Source: Bacilli bacterium
Lineage (GTDB): Bacteria > Bacillota_I > Bacilli_A > RFN20 > CAG-826
Reading direction: 5' to 3'
Length of the DNA: 44,121 nt
NCBI GenBank assembly: GCA_017450325.1
Contig: JAFSVB010000001.1
Location: forward strand, 1-44,121
The notes under the pieces were generated by a model. The model was not told the origin of the DNA and made no database searches. It was given only the letters and a program-made list of their open reading frames with translations. Shown here one piece after another: positions 30,995 to 38,385 of the stretch; the stretch's first letter is position 1; each line of letters opens with the position of its first letter. A program made the translations under genes and the position numbers.

Positions 30995-31807
30995 TTAGGA
31001 ATTGCCTCCTTTTGAACGGTAATGAAGCGGCGAGCAGCCGAAGTGAAGCTTGAACGCCTTAGAGAAATGCAAGGGGGATAGATAGCCGACGGCATGGGCG
31101 ATTTCCGCCACGGACGAAGAGGAGCTAAGCAGCATCGTGGAGGCCGCTTCCATCCTGGTATTCGTCAAGAATGCCTTCGGGGAGGGCTCGCCTTCCCGCT
31201 GGAAGAGGTTGGCGAGATAGTTGGGGGAGACGCCGACGCTTCGGGCAACGTCGGTCATGGTGATGGGGAACTGGAAGTTGTTGCGGATGTAGGACTTTGC
31301 CGCAAGGATATGACCGCGTTCGGACTCTTTGACGCCGCCGATTTTCGCGGAGTCGCTCATCGCGGCTAGCAAACCATAGACGTTGGAGAGGCTTTTTAAG
31401 TCGAAGGCGCCTTTTTGGTAATAGGATTCATAGATGCCTTCGAAGAAGCGTTTCCAGGCGAGGGCCTTGTCATGCAGGACGGGACGGCCTTGCCCAAAGC
31501 CGGCATAGGCGAGCAACGCGCTTCCTTTCGCCCCACCAATCCCGATCCAGTAATAGGACCAAGGCTGTTCCGGATAGGCGCGATAGGAGGCGGTCTCCCC
31601 CGCGGGGATGAGGAAGCAATCACCTGCCTTAAGCTGATAGTTCTTCCCTTCGTATTGGAAGGAGCCCATGCCCGCGTAGACATAGTGAATCAGGGGATAA
31701 GGCTTTGGGGTGAAGGAAATGGATTTATCCGCGATGCAGACCTCACGGCCCGCCTCGAGGATGCTCACGTCCAGGAAGGATGTGACGTCGACGACAGGAG
31801 AAGGCAT
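30995..31807 (-). CDS. AraC-family transcriptional regulator with cupin sensor domain
   Basis: Likely activates the galactan genes on sensing an imported galactoside. The 270 residues have an N-terminal cupin-like arm (HYVYAGMGSFQYEGKNYQL and GDCFLIPAGE, about 41-70) and a C-terminal pair of HTH motifs (ITMTDVARSVGVSPNYLANLF, described by its ends ITMTD and NYLAN, about 183-203; and VAEIAHAVGYLSPLHFSKAF, about 233-252). This is the classical AraC/XylS layout. SD AAAGGA, six bases before the ATG. Placed inside the operon between permease and galactanase genes. B. subtilis uses the LacI-type GanR for the same job. Confidence 0.9.
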   Translation of the reverse strand: MPSPVVDVTSFLDVSILEAGREVCIADKSISFTPKPYPLIHYVYAGMGSFQYEGKNYQLKAGDCFLIPAGETASYRAYPEQPWSYYWIGIGGAKGSALLAYAGFGQGRPVLHDKALAWKRFFEGIYESYYQKGAFDLKSLSNVYGLLAAMSDSAKIGGVKESERGHILAAKSYIRNNFQFPITMTDVARSVGVSPNYLANLFQREGEPSPKAFLTNTRMEAASTMLLSSSSSVAEIAHAVGYLSPLHFSKAFKLHFGCSPLHYRSKGGNS

Positions 31808-31810
31808 AGA

Positions 31811-33037
31811 CTATCCTTTCACCGCGCCGCCCGTGACGCCGCCAACGTAGTATTTCTGAACGAGCATGAATAAGACCGATAACGGGACCGCCACGATGAC
31901 GGAGCCCGCGGCGAAGACGCCGAACCAATCCACTTGGTTGCCCGCCGTGATGAGGTTGATGAGGCCCATCGCCACTGTGTAATGCGCCGGCAACGCGTTA
32001 TTGCCGAGGATGATCTTCGCGAAGACGAAGTCCACCCAAGGTGACATGAAGGCGGTGATGATGGTGTAGACGATAATCGGCTTGGAAAGCGGGACAAGGA
32101 TCTGGAAGAAGATGCGCGAGGAAGAAGCGCCATCGAGTTTCGCGGCTTCGTCGACGGCGGTCGGGATGGTATCGAAGAAGCCCTTCGCGACCAGATAGCC
32201 GAGGCCAGCGCCTGCCGAATAGGCGATGATGAGGCGGACAAGGCCCGACTGGATCTTGAAGACGTACTCAAAGAGGTAATAGGAGACCAGCATCGTGAGC
32301 ATGCCCGGGAAGAGAGCGATGATCATGGAGATGTTCATGAGCCCCTTTCTCTTCTTGAAGTTGAAACGCGAGAACGCAAACGCGGTCGCGAGCACGAACA
32401 GGGTCGAGAGAATCGTCGAGCAGACGGAGACGATCAGCGTGTTCATGAACCACGTCGGGAAGGCGTTGACGTCGCCCGTCTTTGTAAAGAGGTCGATGTA
32501 GTTCTGGAAGGTCCATACCTCGGGGAAGAACTTCGAGATATTCGCGCCATGCAAGTTGCCCGTAAAGCTGACGAGAATCAGCCAGAAAATCGGGATGAGC
32601 CAGGCGAACACGAGGACGGCAATGAAGAGGTTATGCAAGACAGTCAAGAGCAAATCCGTGGCTTTTTTGCGACGCATTTTGCCCAAATTATGCATTTGTT
32701 GTTGATGGAGTTTCGCGGATTCCGGCGTCGCGAGCAGAATGCTGCAACGCTCATTGCCTCGCTTGGCGGTGGAAAGATGGATATCGTAGGTGCCATCCTG
32801 CTCCACGACCATGATGCCTTCTCTCCCTTCGGAGCATTGGGCATCGTCTTTGTCGAGGCAGTTATAACGCAGGTCGCGAACGCCTCCGTCCAGGATGAGG
32901 GCGTCGCCTTTCTGCAAGTGAACGTCGAAGGCCACCACTTCATCTTCTTGGCTTGCGCCGCCAAGGAGCTTATGGGATATTTTCTTGCCCGCCCGCTCAA
33001 TGTTAAGGCGCCAAAGCTTTACACGGTCGTTTGCCAT
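31811..33037 (-). CDS. ganQ: Galacto-oligosaccharide ABC permease, MalG/GanQ-like, with N-terminal extension
   Basis: Inner-membrane half of a CUT1 sugar importer. The MalG-type core (about 125-408) has six membrane segments, the EAA loop DEAAKLDGASSSRIFF for ATPase docking, and the end motif QKYYVGGVTGGAVKG. The first about 110 residues are unusual: soluble, rich in charged residues and beta-strand-like (VAFDVHLQKGDALILDGG, YDIHLSTAKRG), where a typical MalG has about 15. This may be a sensor or ATPase-contact domain. TAATG overlap with the upstream permease and GGAGG eight bases before the ATG. Confidence 0.88.
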   Translation of the reverse strand: MANDRVKLWRLNIERAGKKISHKLLGGASQEDEVVAFDVHLQKGDALILDGGVRDLRYNCLDKDDAQCSEGREGIMVVEQDGTYDIHLSTAKRGNERCSILLATPESAKLHQQQMHNLGKMRRKKATDLLLTVLHNLFIAVLVFAWLIPIFWLILVSFTGNLHGANISKFFPEVWTFQNYIDLFTKTGDVNAFPTWFMNTLIVSVCSTILSTLFVLATAFAFSRFNFKKRKGLMNISMIIALFPGMLTMLVSYYLFEYVFKIQSGLVRLIIAYSAGAGLGYLVAKGFFDTIPTAVDEAAKLDGASSSRIFFQILVPLSKPIIVYTIITAFMSPWVDFVFAKIILGNNALPAHYTVAMGLINLITAGNQVDWFGVFAAGSVIVAVPLSVLFMLVQKYYVGGVTGGAVKG

Positions 33038-34578
33038 TATTGGAGCCTCCTTTCGCGGTCACCCTTGGTGCTTTGCGTGAACGTAATCAGGGTGAAGATC
33101 GTGGAGATCGTGAACATGATGATACCGACGATGGACGCCATGTAATATTCATGCTTGGCTCCGCCGGCGATCATGTTGTAGAGCCAGGTGATGAGCAAGT
33201 CGGATTCTCTGGCGCTGACGTCGATGTAGGCTTGGTTGGAGCTGACGCTGTCGGCGGTCAAGAGATAGATGACGTTGAAATTGTTGATGTTCGAAACGAA
33301 GCTGGAAATCAAATACGGGGTGCAGACCTGGAGGATGTAAGGCATGGTGATGGACCAAAACATCTTGGTCTTGCCCGCACCATCGATGCGCGCGGACTCA
33401 TAGAGGTCGGCCGGGATGTTGAGCAAAATGCCCGAAATCATCAACATTAAATACGGGAAGCCAACCCAGCAGTTCACCAAGATAATGGTGAATTTCGTGA
33501 TGGTCGGATCGGAGAGGAAGCCGATAGGTTTGTCGATGAGGTGGAAGGTGTAAATCAACAGGTTGTTGACGATTCCTTCGTCCGCGAGGAAGTAACGGAT
33601 GAGCATCAAGGAGACGAACTGCGGGACCGCGATGGTCAAGACGAAGCCCGTACGCCAAACTTTGGTGAAACGCGTGCGCTTCGCATTGAGAAGCAGCGCG
33701 AGCAATAAGCCGCCAAAGAAGCAGGTAATGGTCGCGAAGAAGGCCCAGATGACCGTCCAAAGCAGCTGCGACCCGAAGACAGAGAGGAAGGAAGACCCAC
33801 CGCCGATGGAGAAGAGGTTGCCCCAGTTACTGAAACCGACCCATGAGAAATTGTGAATCTGCACGGTCTCGCCGCCGGATTTGCCTCCGTAGTTGGTGAA
33901 GGCGATGAGAATCATCATCAAAGTCGGAACCAAGGTGAAGGTCAGAATACCGATAACCGGCAAGGCGAGGGTGGTGATGTAGAAATGCTCGTCGAGGAGG
34001 TCGTGAACGTCCTGACGGGCGCTTTTAATGGGCTTGCCTTCCTTAATATCGCATTCGCTGCGGTAAACGCCCTTCACCGACGAAAGGTGGATGAAGAGCC
34101 AGAAGACGAGGATCAGGATGGTCAGGATGGAGAACAAGACGATGAGGAACGCATTGTCTGGTCCGCCAGGCGGGCAGATTTCCTCAAAGTCTTCGTTGAT
34201 GGTGCATACCTGAAGGCTGTTCAAGGACAGCTTTGCGAAGTTCGGGACGCCCCAGAAGATGAGCGCCACGATGGCGAGCGCTTCCAAGGCGAGGTAGAAG
34301 ACCCCGCGCAGCCACTGGTTCACGTAGCGGCGGGACTTGATGGTGATGGATTTTGGATGGCCATCCTCGTCGGGGACGACGTCATGAGTCAGCACTTCTT
34401 GTTCATGGCCATGGAAGAAATATCCACAGCCGCTGAGGAGAAATGAGAGTTTCGTGAAGACATCGCCATGGATGAGCGCTTGGCCTAACGGTCGAAAATA
34501 CCCGCAAATCCCCCGCCAAATCTTGACGAAGGGATTTACCTTTTCGGCCTTTCTATTCGTAACGGCGCGCGTAGACAT
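33037..34578 (-). CDS. ganP: Galacto-oligosaccharide ABC permease, MalF/GanP-like
   Basis: Partner permease of the CUT1 importer, 513 residues. After a cytoplasmic N-terminus (1-about 85, with HGHEQEVLTHDVV) come two helices separated by a Cys-containing loop (CTINEDFEEICPPGG), then the core with the EAA loop ESARIDGAGKTKMFW. Length equals E. coli MalF rather than the shorter Bacillus GanP (about 420), but the extra sequence is N-terminal and in the first loop. Followed by ganQ with TAATG overlap. No ATPase gene lies in the locus, so a shared MsmX-type ATPase encoded elsewhere must power it. Confidence 0.9.
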   Translation of the reverse strand: MSTRAVTNRKAEKVNPFVKIWRGICGYFRPLGQALIHGDVFTKLSFLLSGCGYFFHGHEQEVLTHDVVPDEDGHPKSITIKSRRYVNQWLRGVFYLALEALAIVALIFWGVPNFAKLSLNSLQVCTINEDFEEICPPGGPDNAFLIVLFSILTILILVFWLFIHLSSVKGVYRSECDIKEGKPIKSARQDVHDLLDEHFYITTLALPVIGILTFTLVPTLMMILIAFTNYGGKSGGETVQIHNFSWVGFSNWGNLFSIGGGSSFLSVFGSQLLWTVIWAFFATITCFFGGLLLALLLNAKRTRFTKVWRTGFVLTIAVPQFVSLMLIRYFLADEGIVNNLLIYTFHLIDKPIGFLSDPTITKFTIILVNCWVGFPYLMLMISGILLNIPADLYESARIDGAGKTKMFWSITMPYILQVCTPYLISSFVSNINNFNVIYLLTADSVSSNQAYIDVSARESDLLITWLYNMIAGGAKHEYYMASIVGIIMFTISTIFTLITFTQSTKGDRERRLQ

Positions 34579-34595
34579 GGAGAAATCTCGATGGT

Positions 34596-36017
34596 TTATT
34601 TACCCGTTAATGTAGCGACGCAAGCGTTCAATGCGGCTTGAATCGCATCCATATCGAGGACGATGTCCGCGGTGCCTTGGCCGGACTTGATGAAGGAGGC
34701 ATCCGCACCGGCGTTACCGACGCAAAGCTGGTTGGAGAGACCGTTCGAGGGGTTCCAATAAGCTTCGTTGACTTTCTCGACGAAACCGCCCTTCTGCCAC
34801 TGCTCGTTCAGCGCCTTGACGCAGGCGTTGGTGCTGTAGTCGCATTGCTTAACGGAATCGGTGTTGGTCGGCGCCTCAGAAAGAGCGTCGAAGCGGAGAA
34901 TCTGGTTCTCATAGTTGGTGAGGAATTCGGCAAAGCGGCAAGCGGCGACAACGGTCTTGGCGCGAGCGCGGTTGATAACGGCGACCTTGAATCCCTTGAC
35001 GGACTGCATGCCATAGTCCTTATTGATGGAATCGACATGATAGGTCGGAAGGGTCGTGGCAGCGGCGCCGGTTCCCCAAGCGGCCTTCAGGCGGTTGTAG
35101 TTCCAGGTACCGTTAATGGTAGCGATGATTTGGTTTGGGGCGGAGTCGTCGACCTGGTTCATGAGAAGTTCCTGCTTTTGGGAGGTCCAATACTTCTCAT
35201 ATTGGCCATGGGCGAGCTTGACAAGGCTCGCGGCGACATCGACGCCTTTGACTTTCGTGCCAGAAGGATCGGTCGCTTCGCCGTTCCAGTCACATTCGAC
35301 GGTTGCTTTGCCCGCTTCGCCATAAACGCTGAAGCCCGCCGGACGGAACCAGCCATCAAGATACCAGCCGGAATTGCTCGGGAAGCCAAAGCGATAGTTC
35401 TTGCCCTTCTCTTCGGAGACTTTCTTAATGGCCGCGAGAAGTTTTTCGAAGCTCGTGGTGTCCTCAGCCTTGATGAGGTTGGAATTGTAATAGAGGATGT
35501 AGCCGTTGGAGGCAGAGACCGGGAACCCATAGGTCTTTTCCTCGCTTGTGAGGACTTCGATGGATTCCTTGCTGTTGCGGGTTTTGATCGAGTCGGCAAG
35601 GCCGGGGATTTTCTTTTCGAGTTGCTCGATGTTCTGGATGTAGTTCGACGAAATCATCGAGGGGATCTGGTCGTCGGCAGCGATTGCGAGATCCGCGGCG
35701 GTATCCGGGTTCTGAGCCCAGTCGCCCGAGACGGAGGATTCGCTGACGGGCTTGACTTGGATGGTGTAGTTGGACTTCGGGTTGGCTTTTTTGAAGTCTT
35801 GGGCCACAGTGCGGATAAAGTCGACGGAATCTTGAGTTTCGCCACCCCAAACATTCAGAGTGACTTCTTCGTCGGCGGTATCGGCATAGGGATTGGACCA
35901 GTCGATGGACCTGCGCGTATCGCTAGAGGAACCACCGATGGCCGAGGATGTTGCAGTTCCGCCGCACGAGGCTAACGCTACGACGGCGATTGAAGTGAGG
36001 AACAGTTTTGGATTCAT
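34596..36017 (-). CDS. ganS: Galacto-oligosaccharide-binding lipoprotein (solute-binding family 1, MalE/GanS-like)
   Basis: Captures oligosaccharides for the permeases downstream. The 473 residues start with a lipoprotein signal ending LASC (Cys18), then a short Ser-rich linker and a two-lobe binding protein: EEVTLNVWGGE near 50-60, YGFPVSASNGYILYYNSNL near 160-180 and NGTWNYNRLKAAWG near 320. High Trp/Tyr content suits sugar stacking. ATG at 36017 has GGGAG five bases upstream; an in-frame ATG at 36056 lies at the promoter and is rejected. First gene of the galactan operon, preceded by a cre-like site and a TATAAT. Confidence 0.92.
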   Translation of the reverse strand: MNPKLFLTSIAVVALASCGGTATSSAIGGSSSDTRRSIDWSNPYADTADEEVTLNVWGGETQDSVDFIRTVAQDFKKANPKSNYTIQVKPVSESSVSGDWAQNPDTAADLAIAADDQIPSMISSNYIQNIEQLEKKIPGLADSIKTRNSKESIEVLTSEEKTYGFPVSASNGYILYYNSNLIKAEDTTSFEKLLAAIKKVSEEKGKNYRFGFPSNSGWYLDGWFRPAGFSVYGEAGKATVECDWNGEATDPSGTKVKGVDVAASLVKLAHGQYEKYWTSQKQELLMNQVDDSAPNQIIATINGTWNYNRLKAAWGTGAAATTLPTYHVDSINKDYGMQSVKGFKVAVINRARAKTVVAACRFAEFLTNYENQILRFDALSEAPTNTDSVKQCDYSTNACVKALNEQWQKGGFVEKVNEAYWNPSNGLSNQLCVGNAGADASFIKSGQGTADIVLDMDAIQAALNACVATLTGK

Positions 36018-36054
36018 ATATTCTCCCTGCAGATAGGCCTGCGATTGTAGTGTC

Positions 36055-36060
36055 ATTATA
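36055..36060 (-). promoter_or_regulatory. -10 box of the galactan operon promoter
   Basis: Minus strand TATAAT (36060-36055), 37 bp before the ganS ATG. The 17-bp upstream hexamer (TATTTG) is weak, as expected for an activator-dependent (AraC) promoter. Confidence 0.6.
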
Positions 36061-36063
36061 GTA

Positions 36064-36077
36064 TGAAAGCGGTTTCA
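36064..36077. promoter_or_regulatory. cre-like site (catabolite repression) at the galactan promoter
   Basis: TGAAAGCGGTTTCA matches the Bacillota cre consensus TGWAANCGNTNWCA at every fixed position, on both strands. It lies in the -35/-10 spacer of the ganS promoter, so a bound CcpA-type (or other LacI-family) repressor would block transcription. Confidence 0.72.
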
Positions 36078-36245
36078 CAAATATGGCAAAATCTACTTAT
36101 AATTAATCATCATATCTATATTTTAAAATACATTTTAAATAGTTTAGGAAAAGTAATATTTCTATGTATTTTTCAAAGATTATCAATGGCAATTCTTAAA
36201 TTTGGATAACTCAAGAAATGTCGAAGGAGAAAATAAGGTAGGAAC

Positions 36246-36273
36246 TTCTCATGCGCACAGGGACGTTTATAAT
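36246..36273 (+). promoter_or_regulatory. Candidate promoter of the RsbW-like gene
   Basis: TTCTCA (36246-36251), 16-bp spacer, TATAAT (36268-36273). The ATG at 36284 is 10 bp downstream, giving a near-leaderless message. Confidence 0.45.
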
Positions 36274-36283
36274 GATAGCAGGC

Positions 36284-36685
36284 ATGAGGTCTTCTATTAC
36301 CGCAAAAGCAAGCCGAGACGAATCCGAACGTGTTTTTGATTTCGCAGACGAAGTCCTCGAATCTTTTAATGTCCCATACAAAGAGACAATGCGAATCCAC
36401 GTCGCGCTTGACGAAATCGTTTCGAACATCGTGAACTACGCTTACGAAGGCGAGGGCACATTTTCGCTTTCCCTTGACGTGGAGGAGAACGTCGTCACCA
36501 TGGAAGTGCGCGACCATGGTTTCCCCTACAATCCGCTGCTCGCGGATAAGCCGGATATCACCGCCCCTTTAGAAGAGCGCAAGATCGGTGGGTATGGCAT
36601 CTTCATCGTCCGCCAGATTATGGACGATGTTCAGTATGCGCGCGAAGGCGACGAAAACGTCCTTAAGATGATTAAAAAGTTCTAG
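36284..36685 (+). CDS. RsbW/SpoIIAB-like ATP-binding protein (anti-sigma or signalling kinase)
   Basis: A 133-residue GHKL ATPase with the anti-sigma kinase motifs: N-box ALDEIVSNIVNYAYEG, G1 box EVRDHGFPYNP and G2 segment KIGGYGIFIVRQIMD. Such proteins bind a sigma factor or phosphorylate a STAS partner. Neither is encoded nearby, so the target is unknown; stand-alone copies of this type are common in gut Bacillota. I prefer the ATG at 36284 because homologues begin MxxxITAKA at this point. An in-frame ATG at 36251 with AGGA seven bases upstream would add 11 residues. Same domain type as the C-terminus of the MATE fusion. Confidence 0.85.
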   Translation: MRSSITAKASRDESERVFDFADEVLESFNVPYKETMRIHVALDEIVSNIVNYAYEGEGTFSLSLDVEENVVTMEVRDHGFPYNPLLADKPDITAPLEERKIGGYGIFIVRQIMDDVQYAREGDENVLKMIKKF

Positions 36686-36695
36686 TTTTCTTCGC

Positions 36696-36713
36696 AAAAA
36701 GCCGTTGCTTTTT
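36696..36713. terminator. Bidirectional terminator between the RsbW-like gene and the subtilase gene
   Basis: AAAAAGC-CGTT-GCTTTTT is a perfect 7-bp stem whose own arms provide the T-runs on both strands. A second hairpin (36727-36750, ATAAAGCC...GGCCTTAT) follows and touches the subtilase stop. Confidence 0.7.
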
Positions 36714-36747
36714 CATTACAGTATGCGGATAAAGCCCCCTATCGGCC

Positions 36748-38250
36748 TTATTTATAGTTTCCGACAGCTCGTTGATTGTCGTTTAGCCATGCGGGCGAGC
36801 TATCTTTAATAGAGTAATAGAGGGAGCCGTCATGGAAATCCTCTAGGTTCAAAGTGATCGTTTCAGCACCCCAAGCTTCATCGTTCGGAGAGACGCGGAT
36901 AAAAACCAAATAATCGAACAAGGTTCTATCCACATTGAAAGTCCATAGCCTAAGCGTGCCTCTTGGATCCTTTGTTTTTGAAAAGGACTGTAGGAAGACA
37001 CTTCTCGCCCTACTCCAGGCGAATAGCCTCGTCGCCGCTCCGTCCGCATCCCACCACGATGCGCTTTCGAAGGCGATTTCCACTTCGGCGTCTTCGGGGA
37101 CTCCGTATTCCATCAAAGCCTGGATGTTTATCGCTCCATATCCACCCGCGCTTCCACCGAGGGAGTCCGCGGTGTTATAAAGGGCGCGTTCAAAATCTTG
37201 ATTGGTATGGGTTGGATGCTTTTGGAAATATAAGGCAGCAGCGCCGGCGACGATGGGTGAGGCGAAAGAAGTCCCGTTCCAGCCTCCATCATAAAGATAG
37301 CGCTTGCCATCGCGGGTGAAATTGCAGGCGTTGAACATGTCCTCGGATGGGGCGAATACATCGCAGAATTGGTACGCGCTTTCGGAATTGCGGCTCGATT
37401 CGGACCAGATGGTGGTCCGGCTGTTTTTCGCTAGACCCCCTACCCCAATCACATAATCGCAACCTCCGGGGTACGTATAGTCCACAGGGCGATAAAGCCC
37501 GCCATTTCCTCCAGCGGAACAAATGACGACGCCTTTGCGATATGCATATTCCAGCGAAGCGTCAAAGACCGACGTCAGGTCGCTTCCGTCGTTTTGCAAG
37601 TCGCCTTCGTAATCCGAATAGCTTCCGATCGAAATGGTGATGATGCGCGCGCCATTATCCGCTGCATAACGAAAGGCTTCGGCTATCGAGCGCGGCTTGG
37701 AATCCGTGGCGAGCAACATGAGACTAGCGTTTGGCGCGATGCCCACCGTTCCCTCTCCGGTCACGCTCGCCGCAGCCACCGCTGCGCAGAACGTGCCATG
37801 GCTATCGCCATTTGTCATCTTAGCGTGCTCTACCCCGACGTCGATGGCAACCGCGCCGCCTTCATGGTGGAAGCGGGCGGACTTAGGGGAGATCTTGCTG
37901 TATCCATCTTGATTTTGAAACTCACTATGGCCGACATCAAAGCCCGTGTCGATAACGGCAATGGTCTGTCCATCACCAAGATAATTCCTCCAAATCGAAT
38001 CCACGCCCCCCACGAATTTCAGATATCCCTGTTTGGAATACATGCTTTCTTTCGTGGGGTCTGGCAAAGACGAAACGGAAGAGGACGAAGGCATATCCGC
38101 CACGGATTCGGCAGAGGTCACGTCCGATAGAGTGGGCCCGACATCTGAAGCAAAAGAAGAAGGCGGAGACTGGCTTGATGATGCGTTTGTGGATCTGCAC
38201 GAAGTCATGCAAAGCACCAGCAGAAGAAAGGGGAATACGTGTTGTTTCAT
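36748..38250 (-). CDS. Subtilisin-like (S8) serine protease lipoprotein
   Basis: Extracellular, lipid-anchored endopeptidase of 500 residues. It has a lipoprotein signal ending MTSC (Cys18), a Ser-rich linker (19-65) and an S8 catalytic domain with Asp101 (AVIDTGFD), His151 (DSHGTFCA), oxyanion Asn249 (SAGGNGG) and Ser328 (NGTSFASP). A C-terminal beta domain (about 385-500) follows. No I9-type propeptide is evident between linker and catalytic domain. A TATGAT -10 sits 15 bp upstream of the ATG and there is no strong SD. It stands alone between two terminators, so no partner is implied. Confidence 0.92.
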   Translation of the reverse strand: MKQHVFPFLLLVLCMTSCRSTNASSSQSPPSSFASDVGPTLSDVTSAESVADMPSSSSVSSLPDPTKESMYSKQGYLKFVGGVDSIWRNYLGDGQTIAVIDTGFDVGHSEFQNQDGYSKISPKSARFHHEGGAVAIDVGVEHAKMTNGDSHGTFCAAVAAASVTGEGTVGIAPNASLMLLATDSKPRSIAEAFRYAADNGARIITISIGSYSDYEGDLQNDGSDLTSVFDASLEYAYRKGVVICSAGGNGGLYRPVDYTYPGGCDYVIGVGGLAKNSRTTIWSESSRNSESAYQFCDVFAPSEDMFNACNFTRDGKRYLYDGGWNGTSFASPIVAGAAALYFQKHPTHTNQDFERALYNTADSLGGSAGGYGAINIQALMEYGVPEDAEVEIAFESASWWDADGAATRLFAWSRARSVFLQSFSKTKDPRGTLRLWTFNVDRTLFDYLVFIRVSPNDEAWGAETITLNLEDFHDGSLYYSIKDSSPAWLNDNQRAVGNYK

Positions 38251-38337
38251 AATTAGTCCGAATTAATCATAGCCCCGAAAGAGAAACGCGATAAGAATCG
38301 ATTAAAGCGGAGCCCTCCCTTTTTCAAGTCTTGCCGC

Positions 38338-38366
38338 GAAAAGAAAGCCCCAATATGAATCGGGGC
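38338..38366 (-). terminator. Intrinsic terminator after glnS
   Basis: Minus strand GCCCCGAT-TCAT-ATTGGGGC (8-bp stem, one G-T pair) followed by TTTCTTTTC. Confidence 0.82.
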
Positions 38367-38385
38367 GATTTCCTTTATGACGGTA

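Noticed and set aside
34638-35975. Long open frame on the plus strand opposite the sugar-binding lipoprotein
   Set aside because: Fully antisense to ganS, no recognisable motif, and explained by the codon bias of the real gene.
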